DNA of 10,464 nt from Methanobacteriota archaeon (GTDB taxonomy: Archaea > Halobacteriota > Syntropharchaeia > DAOWMC01). Below are positions 6,216 through 10,464 of the stretch, one piece after another. Each line of letters opens with the position of its first letter. Positions within the stretch are counted from its first letter, which is position 1. The stretch covers positions 1 to 10,464 of the forward strand of contig DAOWMC010000015.1 of NCBI GenBank assembly GCA_030643285.1, read 5' to 3'. The translations under genes were made by a program, and so were the position numbers. The notes beneath the pieces are model-generated. The model did not search any database. It had not been told where the DNA came from and saw nothing but the letters and a program-made list of their open reading frames with translations.

Positions 6216-6587
6216 ATGAAATTACCCTGTGAAATAATAGTTTGGTATGTACTTCCAAAAATACGGTCAGAACTTGCTATAAAGCTCAGCGAATCTGGAA
6301 TTTCACAAAAAGAGATTTCAGAAAAGCTTGGAATAACGCAGGGGGCAGTTTCACAATATATAAATAAAAAAAGGGGTCATAAAATGGAATTTGGCCAGGA
6401 TGCCAATGATGCAATAAAAAGGCTTGCAGATGACATTATAAAAGGTGATACCGACCTGGTTTTAAGAATATGTGATATATGTAAGATTCTTAAGAATAAC
6501 AGAACTATATGCGGACTGCACAAAGAACATGATGTGGTGCCTTTGGATTGTAATGCTTGTTTTGGGTCATCCGACCCCCAAGGATAA
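6216..6587 (+). CDS. Archaeal XRE-type HTH regulator with Cys/His-rich C-terminus
   Basis: A 123-residue DNA-binding protein resembling the archaeal COG2522 regulators. Residues about 15-55 form the helix-turn-helix: IRSELAIKLSESGISQKEISEKLGITQGAVSQYINKK, in which SQKEISEKLGITQGAVSQYI is the classic recognition unit. The C-terminal half carries C86-x2-C89, C99-x2-H102-x2-H105 and C112-x2-C115, a probable zinc site or metal/redox sensor. Cys5 lies in the N-terminal PCEIIVWYVLP, which is typical of this group. The gene is divergent from the DHPS-like gene with a 109-bp shared intergenic region, so regulation of both genes is possible; this is inference. Its last 21 bp overlap the 3' end of the kinase-like gene on the other strand. 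Confidence 0.85.
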   Translation: MKLPCEIIVWYVLPKIRSELAIKLSESGISQKEISEKLGITQGAVSQYINKKRGHKMEFGQDANDAIKRLADDIIKGDTDLVLRICDICKILKNNRTICGLHKEHDVVPLDCNACFGSSDPQG

Positions 6588-7469
6588 ATAAATCGATTTA
6601 AGTACTTTATTTTGAATGGCACTTGAGAAAACCGATATATACCTGTTACCTTTCAAATTAATATCGAAACAACTTAAAAATTCATTTATAAATGCCAAAT
6701 ATCGTTCCTTAATCACACCTTCGAAACTTATCTTATGGTATGTTATAAACCCATCAAAATAGGCGGTGCTGTCACCAATTAACACTGCCAATTCATCTTT
6801 TATGTCTTCTTTGCCAGAATAAGGTACGGATTTTTCAAAATCGATGATAAACCATTCATCTCCTGTAAAAAGCAGGTGCTCACCTTTGAGGTCGTTGTGT
6901 TTTACACCTGCAGACCAAAGGGCACAAAGAGATTTAGTTAGATCCTTCAGTTCAAGCTTCTTTTGACCAGTTATACACCAGTTTAGCAGATACTCTTCAA
7001 AATGAATCTGGTTTTCTACATAATTCATCCATAAAATACCACGGACATCAAAAAAGTCTTCTTTTCCCAATTCTTCATCGTATAAAAAATGAAACGGAGT
7101 GGGAACATTCAAACATTCGGATAGGTCTAAAAGCAGTTTGAATTCTTTTTCACCATATTTCTTATTCATTATCTTTGCTACTATATACTGTTCCCCACCC
7201 CCCTCGATTTGATATGTGATTCTATATAACTTATGCGTAGCCCATATGCCAAATGTATGGGGATAGTATCCCTCGATAAGCAATGTTTTTTTGGTACCAT
7301 TATCAAAGCAGAGTTCGGAAACATTGTTTAAGGTGTAGTTAAGGTCGTTTATATTAAGAATGTTGATAGGGAGTGTACCGTGTGGCAATATCCTTTTCTG
7401 ATCGATTGTGGGTAAGGTTACAAAGCTTTCGGATACCCCCTCCTGTGAATTAATCGCTACCCATGACAT
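6567..7469 (-). CDS. Protein kinase-like fold protein (RIO/Bud32/COG2112-like)
   Basis: A 300-residue cytoplasmic protein counted from the ATG at 7469; a TTG three codons upstream (7478) is less likely. Kinase-fold signs are a beta-strand lysine in QYIVAKIMNKK (Lys99) followed by a Glu-rich helix (GEKEFKLLLDL), a catalytic-loop motif GVKHNDLKGEHLL (Asp193, Lys195), and a metal-binding motif IIDFEKS (Asp210). The expected loop Asn, four residues after Lys in HxDxKxxN-type loops, appears to be His198, and DFG is replaced by DFE. IDFEKS resembles archaeal RIO-like and COG2112 kinases. The roughly 90-residue N-terminal part matches nothing I know. It may be a small-molecule or protein kinase, or an inactive relative. 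The 3' end overlaps the regulator gene by 21 bp. Confidence 0.7.
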   Translation of the reverse strand: MSWVAINSQEGVSESFVTLPTIDQKRILPHGTLPINILNINDLNYTLNNVSELCFDNGTKKTLLIEGYYPHTFGIWATHKLYRITYQIEGGGEQYIVAKIMNKKYGEKEFKLLLDLSECLNVPTPFHFLYDEELGKEDFFDVRGILWMNYVENQIHFEEYLLNWCITGQKKLELKDLTKSLCALWSAGVKHNDLKGEHLLFTGDEWFIIDFEKSVPYSGKEDIKDELAVLIGDSTAYFDGFITYHKISFEGVIKERYLAFINEFLSCFDINLKGNRYISVFSSAIQNKVLKSIYLSLGVG

Positions 7470-7498
7470 ATCACACAATAAATATCTTAGTTTATCAC

Positions 7499-7510
7499 CT
7501 ATATATCTTT
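7499..7510 (-). promoter_or_regulatory. TATA-like element for the kinase-like gene
   Basis: AAAGATATATAG on the minus strand, centred about 35 bp before the ATG at 7469, predicts a leader of about 9 nt. Its position supports the ATG at 7469 over the TTG at 7478, which would fall right at the predicted start site. Confidence 0.45.
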
Positions 7511-7571
7511 AGGCATTATTGGCCGTAATGAAAAATATTTTAGAATCACAGGTGGTTTACCTACCAAAAAC

Positions 7572-7580
7572 TCTATATTT
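7572..7580 (+). promoter_or_regulatory. TATA-like element that sets the start of the secreted CxxC protein
   Basis: TCTATATTT is centred 30 bp before the ATG at 7606. Initiation near 7602 gives a leaderless or near-leaderless message and excludes the in-frame ATG at 7528 and TTG at 7519, which lie upstream of this element. Confidence 0.45.
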
Positions 7581-7605
7581 GTACACATACCTATGGCACA
7601 TACAC

Positions 7606-8019
7606 ATGAAAATGATAAACATCGTGGCTCTGGTTTTGGTTTGCATTTTTGGCATCGCCTTTGCTGTTGGAGCTCTACCTAACTTATTACCGTCTTCAGT
7701 TGAAGCTGAGATAATTACAGATAAGGAGATATATCGTGCAAAGGAGCATATTAACGTGGTCATATCCTTAGAATCGTCAAAAGATATAGATAACGTTGAT
7801 ATAGATGTAACAGGGATCAAAAACAGTCGCGGTATTTATAAAATTTCCAAATCGATGAATAAAAACCTTACTGCTGGGCCAAATAACATAACATTTGAAT
7901 ACATAACACCTTCGTGCAGTCCTTGCTCGGGAATAAATCCGGGTACATATTACATAAATGCCACAGTCTCTTATGGTGAAAAGACTACAAATGTGACGCA
8001 CAGCATTGTTATTGAATAA
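7606..8019 (+). CDS. Secreted or membrane-anchored beta-sandwich protein with a CxxC motif
   Basis: A 137-residue protein starting MKMINIVALVLVCIFGIAFA, a signal peptide or N-terminal anchor with a hydrophobic core of about 18 residues. The mature part reads as an Ig-like beta sandwich (AEIITDKEIYRAKEHINVVIS, then NITFEYI, PGTYYINATVSYG and THSIVIE), the pattern of archaeal cell-surface proteins. C104-x2-C107 (TPSCSPCSG) sits in a loop, so it could form a disulfide or bind metal. Four N-X-T sequons (Asn87, Asn94, Asn118, Asn129) suggest N-glycosylation outside the cell. Longer starts at 7519 or 7528 are possible but would put about 26-29 polar and aromatic residues before the signal peptide. 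It ends 25 bp from the convergent thioredoxin-CcdA gene, a possible functional partner. The specific function is unknown. Confidence 0.7.
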   Translation: MKMINIVALVLVCIFGIAFAVGALPNLLPSSVEAEIITDKEIYRAKEHINVVISLESSKDIDNVDIDVTGIKNSRGIYKISKSMNKNLTAGPNNITFEYITPSCSPCSGINPGTYYINATVSYGEKTTNVTHSIVIE

Positions 8020-8044
8020 ACAGATGAATGGGCAGATATACTGC

Positions 8045-9127
8045 TTAAATAACCCCTATAAGCATCCCAATCCCGATAAAAACCATTACCAAACCGCCTA
8101 TGAGTCTCATGTATCTTCTCTTCTCTTTTCTCCACCCCTCAATTTCTTCTGTTGATATCCCTTTATAGGTTATGGCAATTATCACAATCAAAGGTAAAAC
8201 ATAGAAAAGATTGTAGATAAGTAGATAAAAAATGGCTTTTGAAGGTGTTTTTGAAAGAAGTGTAAGTATGGGGAGGTATATTCCTCCTGTGCATGGAAGT
8301 TCAACAAGCGTAGCAAAAAAACCCAATACTATTGCACTTGGAATCGCTGCATTGCTACCAAGACTCGCGATTGTTTCCTTAGCAAATGATGGTATGGTAA
8401 ATGTAGCTTCATCCTGCCAGAAATCACGTATATTTATTATACCGGCAATTATTGCAACGATTATCACGATACCTCGTATTATCTCAATCACCCCTGAAAA
8501 AAGGAAGAATTCAATGATTCCGAGGCCAACTATAAGATATGTGATAAAAACACTAGCCGTGAAACTTAAACCTATGATCAAAACCCGTTTTTTAGTTTTC
8601 ACAGAAAGTAGGTACGAGAGCAGTAATATAAGAACCGCAAAAGTACACGGATTGACTCCATCCACCAGGCCTGTTAAAATTACAAGTGATAATGTAATAC
8701 CTTCCACCCCCTCTGTGCTTTGCCGCTCTTTTACCATTGAAAGTGGATCCATATAGTCCATATGGCCAGTACAATTCCTTATCGCCGTTTCAATATTTTC
8801 TTTGGTCGAATCGCCACCAATTATATATTTCTCACCGATAAAAAGGGCAGGAACATCCCTTATTGGTACCTCATAGGCCTGCATGAATGCTTCAAATAAC
8901 TCCCTGCCAGATTCGTTATGACCAATATCGAATTTATTAACTTTAAGTGGATATTCGCCACTTAGTTCTTCTATTATGACTCCGACATCCTTGCATTGCC
9001 CACATTCCTCGACATAAAAATAGTATATGCTTATATTACCCCCTTCACCTGCATCAACTGCATCAACTGCTGTTAAACTAAGAAGTGGTAAGATGAGAAG
9101 TATTATTACAACAACTGCATTTTTCAC
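8045..9127 (-). CDS. Thioredoxin-CcdA fusion: exported thiol-disulfide domain plus membrane electron carrier
   Basis: A 360-residue membrane protein. Residues 1-25 are a signal peptide or first helix. Residues about 31-120 form a thioredoxin-like domain facing outward, with C42-x2-C45 (EECGQCK) and the cis-proline at DVP-ALFIG (Pro93). From about 144 there are roughly six membrane helices of the CcdA/DsbD type, with the two essential cysteines in conserved settings: GLVDGVNPC161TF and VELPC279TGG. YNLFYVLPL (305-313) is also family-typical. Such proteins carry electrons from cytoplasmic thioredoxin to reduce extracytoplasmic disulfides. The order, an N-terminal thioredoxin then CcdA, differs from plain CcdA, which lacks the extra domain. 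The start is GTG at 9127; an in-frame TAG lies upstream. The gene is separated from the upstream GNAT gene by 72 bp containing an inverted repeat. Confidence 0.92.
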   Translation of the reverse strand: MKNAVVVIILLILPLLSLTAVDAVDAGEGGNISIYYFYVEECGQCKDVGVIIEELSGEYPLKVNKFDIGHNESGRELFEAFMQAYEVPIRDVPALFIGEKYIIGGDSTKENIETAIRNCTGHMDYMDPLSMVKERQSTEGVEGITLSLVILTGLVDGVNPCTFAVLILLLSYLLSVKTKKRVLIIGLSFTASVFITYLIVGLGIIEFFLFSGVIEIIRGIVIIVAIIAGIINIRDFWQDEATFTIPSFAKETIASLGSNAAIPSAIVLGFFATLVELPCTGGIYLPILTLLSKTPSKAIFYLLIYNLFYVLPLIVIIAITYKGISTEEIEGWRKEKRRYMRLIGGLVMVFIGIGMLIGVI

Positions 9128-9151
9128 AGATATTAGTGTCTGGCCAAAGTA

Positions 9152-9183
9152 TTTCTAAGTTACTCATCGCTGGTACTTAGAAA
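9152..9183. repeat. 9-bp perfect inverted repeat between the GNAT and thioredoxin-CcdA genes
   Basis: TTTCTAAGT (9152-9160) and ACTTAGAAA (9175-9183) are perfect complements around a 14-nt loop. The repeat lies 17 bp after the GNAT stop and 25 bp before the thioredoxin-CcdA GTG. It could be a transcript-end stem-loop for the GNAT gene or an operator for the redox gene. Confidence 0.5.
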
Positions 9184-9199
9184 CATACAATTTTTGCAA

Positions 9200-9859
9200 T
9201 CAAGGTACTTGAAGGTGCTGCAAATCCTTCTTTGATATGTAATCATATCTTAGCCCAAAAATCCTGAGTTGAATTATTTTTCCAACTTTTTTTGGCCTCA
9301 TTCTTTTTGCTGATTTTAGCGAAGGCATGTTATTTTTAGCTATTGTTCCAATTATTGTAGTTTTTCCTTCGTTTTTCAGTATATTATCAGTTAAATATCG
9401 GCGCATTGCGTTATTCACTCTATTTCCTCGAAACTCATTTACAACAAATGCATTATACAAATAAACCTTCTTTTCAGGTATAGGTATATGGTTAAATTGA
9501 GATAGCTCCATACTACCTTTCATTGCCCAGGAGTAACCTATTATCTCATTGTTATACATAGCAAGAACACATTTGTCCCCTTTTTCGAGTCGTTCCCTTG
9601 AATATTTTTTCATTTTATGACTCATTTTATGACGTTTCGCTTCCAGAGCATCAATATCTTCCCATGATGCCATCTTAAAAGAAAGCTTTATTTTCGCCTC
9701 TATTTTTTTATCATCCTTTTCCAGGTCCAGCTCATAAATTATCAGCGTGGTCATATAGAAAATATTGTACGCAAAAAATCCCATAGCTTTTTTGAAGAAC
9801 TGAGTCATCCCATCATCTGAAATGATCCTCAAACCTTTATTGATATATGCATTATCCAT
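9200..9859 (-). CDS. GNAT-family N-acetyltransferase
   Basis: A 219-residue protein. The catalytic GNAT fold occupies about residues 60-205. Motif A is VYLYNAFVVNEFRGNRVNNAM (about 132-152), whose RGxxxxxA-like loop (Arg144-Gly145) binds the acetyl-CoA pyrophosphate. CVLAMYNNEIIGYSWAM (97-113) is the strand pair before it, and AKNNMPSLKSAKRM (174-187) is the motif B region. In most relatives motif B ends in a Gly-Phe pair (K/R-M/L-G-F); here it reads KRMRPKKVG, an unusual change. The N-terminal 45 residues (ISDDGMTQFFKKA...IIYELDL) resemble those of acyltransferases found near archaeal and bacterial surface-polysaccharide genes, so a sugar or lipid-linked substrate is possible but not shown. 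A purine-rich AAAGGGGG lies about 10 bases before the ATG. No polysaccharide genes are visible nearby. Confidence 0.82.
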   Translation of the reverse strand: MDNAYINKGLRIISDDGMTQFFKKAMGFFAYNIFYMTTLIIYELDLEKDDKKIEAKIKLSFKMASWEDIDALEAKRHKMSHKMKKYSRERLEKGDKCVLAMYNNEIIGYSWAMKGSMELSQFNHIPIPEKKVYLYNAFVVNEFRGNRVNNAMRRYLTDNILKNEGKTTIIGTIAKNNMPSLKSAKRMRPKKVGKIIQLRIFGLRYDYISKKDLQHLQVP

Positions 9860-9887
9860 CCTCTAATTGCCCCCTTTCTATCAAAAA

Positions 9888-9902
9888 TCATGTAAAACAT
9901 GA
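9888..9902. repeat. Short perfect hairpin upstream of the GNAT gene
   Basis: TCATGT and ACATGA flank a 3-nt AAA loop. It lies 29-43 bp before the GNAT ATG, where an operator or leader hairpin would act. It is short enough to arise by chance. Confidence 0.35.
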
Positions 9903-10152
9903 CAGATCCATGGCAGTTCAATTATCCATCTCCAATGACCAATTTATTTAGCTTGTCAAATTAATTGATTTTACCATGTAAATACAATATACTATTATAT
10001 ACAACCTTAATTAATATTAATTTTGTCATTGAGAAAATGCTGAGAAAAGTTTTATGCAAATATTTGGCCCGGGGGATTTAGAGCCTATTGTGTTTTATTT
10101 TTTCAAGAAACTTCAAAAAGCAGACAAAAGATCCGTTACTTAGAACCTTAAC

Positions 10153-10220
10153 TCCATCAAATTATAGGGGGCATATAATTAAAACTGTTATGTAAAGCAT
10201 TGCTTTTATAATTTGATGGA
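10153..10220. repeat. 14-bp perfect inverted repeat with nested palindrome
   Basis: TCCATCAAATTATA (10153-10166) and TATAATTTGATGGA (10207-10220) are exact complements with a 40-nt spacer. A second palindrome, AAAGCA-T-TGCTTT (10194-10206), sits directly inside the right arm. There is no target-site duplication and no T-tract next to it. It lies 44 bp downstream of the minus-strand gene that ends at 10264. It could be a 3'-end RNA structure or a small mobile-element remnant. Confidence 0.6.
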
Positions 10221-10263
10221 CCTTTGTGTATGGTGGCTGTTATTTTGCAACAAGTATATTATC

Positions 10264-10464
10264 TTACGCAGATAGGCATATGGGCATATAGCAGTCAAAA
10301 ACAATCTCATTTACGTCAGTTACACGGGGATTTAAATGGTGCTCTAATTCCAGAGCAGGGCTATTGGCATAATCATAATCTTTAGGATAAGCTAACTTGA
10401 ATCTTTCATTGCTTTTTGACCATTCATATAGTTTTGACCATGCCGTGCCTATGTTATAGATTCC
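10264..10464 (-). CDS. C-terminal end of a probable GyrI-like (AraC effector-binding type) domain protein, 5' end outside window
   Basis: The minus-strand frame is open from the right edge to TAA at 10266-10264, giving 66 residues with no start codon required in the window. The sequence has GTAWSKLYEWSKSNERFKL, then YPKDYDY, and ends EIVFDCYMPICLSA. This fits the last part of GyrI-like/AraC effector-binding domains, where a helix with W..LYEW is followed by a loop and a final strand of the form D-x-Y-x-P-I. These domains bind small molecules or sense ligands and occur alone or fused to a DNA-binding domain; the N-terminal part is not visible. Confidence that it is coding is fairly high; the family call is moderate. 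Confidence 0.6.
   Translation of the reverse strand, partial: GIYNIGTAWSKLYEWSKSNERFKLAYPKDYDYANSPALELEHHLNPRVTDVNEIVFDCYMPICLSA

Larger units (their letters stand above)
9860..10263. other. 404-bp AT-rich noncoding region
   Basis: Both strands were read and no convincing gene was found between the GNAT start and the stop of the incoming right-edge gene. It contains a short hairpin at 9888-9902 (TCATGT-AAA-ACATGA), an AT-rich promoter-like block at about 9940-10022 with the palindrome AATTAATATTAATT (10009-10022), a G/C-rich patch near 10066-10075, and a 14-bp inverted repeat at 10153-10220. The GNAT promoter probably lies in the AT block, read on the minus strand (TATA-like sequence at 9987-10002 or 9940-9953). 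Confidence 0.55.

Noticed and set aside
7519..7605. Upstream extension of the secreted protein from TTG 7519 or ATG 7528
   Set aside because: It would place 26-29 extra residues before the signal peptide and lie upstream of a well-placed TATA-like element at 7572-7580.
8032..8044. Small hairpin GCAG-ATATA-CTGC between convergent genes, considered as a shared terminator
   Set aside because: A stem of only four base pairs without a T-tract on either side is too weak to call.
8232..8756. Open frame of 174 codons on the plus strand
   Set aside because: It is fully antisense to the thioredoxin-CcdA gene, whose domain signatures are clear. The product has no recognisable features.
9926..9932. A second copy of ATTATCCATC (9921-9930), giving a minus-strand mini-frame ATG-GAT-AAT-TGA that copies the GNAT start
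   Set aside because: Ten matching bases 70 bp apart in AT-rich DNA can arise by chance, and a three-codon frame has no other support as a regulatory upstream frame.
10066..10085. G/C-rich patch GGCCCGGGGG in AT-rich DNA, considered as a tRNA end or C/D-box RNA
   Set aside because: No cloverleaf, T-loop consensus or C and D boxes with the right spacing could be found around it.
10039..10195. Plus-strand frame beginning MLRKVLCKYLARGI with one internal stop, considered as a decayed gene
   Set aside because: The translation matches nothing I recognise, has an in-frame TAG, and runs through the inverted repeat; chance is more likely.

Overview
This window looks like archaeal chromosome, most likely from a methanogen-related euryarchaeon (Methanosarcinia, Syntrophoarchaeia or ANME-like), though the order cannot be fixed from sequence alone. 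The evidence is a DUF6513-DHPS-DUF4346 protein of the methanogen type, an archaeal XRE/HTH regulator with a Cys/His-rich tail, an LDH-like malate dehydrogenase, AT-rich TATA elements about 25-35 bp upstream of many start codons with short or no leaders, and T-rich tracts after stop codons. The DNA is AT-rich, mostly single genes on alternating strands, with no long operon.

Layout. Positions 1-238 hold the C-terminal end of a probable surface protein with a membrane anchor. Positions 323-1522 encode a radical SAM protein carrying two extra iron-sulfur modules at its N-terminus. Next, on the minus strand, come a possible fragment of a small membrane protein (1485-1634), a LURP-one/scramblase-fold protein (1647-2234), a small Cys/His-rich unknown protein (2331-2651) and malate dehydrogenase (2655-3590); the last two are almost touching, in the order mdh then orf106. 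A Cas4/RecB-like PD-(D/E)XK nuclease follows on the plus strand (3759-4619), converging on a dihydropteroate synthase-like protein (4640-6106, minus). That gene is divergent from an HTH regulator (6216-6587, plus), whose 3' end overlaps a convergent kinase-like gene (6567-7469, minus). Then come a small secreted protein with a CxxC motif (7606-8019, plus), convergent with a thioredoxin-CcdA fusion (8045-9127, minus), and a GNAT acetyltransferase (9200-9859, minus). The right end holds about 400 bp of AT-rich noncoding DNA with inverted repeats, then the C-terminal 66 residues of a gene that enters from the right edge (10264-10464, minus; probably a GyrI-like domain).

How the genes fit together. 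Central metabolism (malate dehydrogenase; a pterin-binding protein probably linked to one-carbon or methanopterin chemistry) is mixed with redox and extracytoplasmic thiol functions (thioredoxin-CcdA and a neighbouring CxxC protein) and with uncharacterised proteins. No CRISPR array, tRNA, rRNA or intact insertion sequence was found, and I see no clear defence island. The most unusual items are the radical SAM protein with three kinds of cluster-binding module, the coupled mdh-orf106 pair, two long-arm inverted repeats (2245-2328 and 10153-10220), and the kinase-like protein with an altered catalytic loop.
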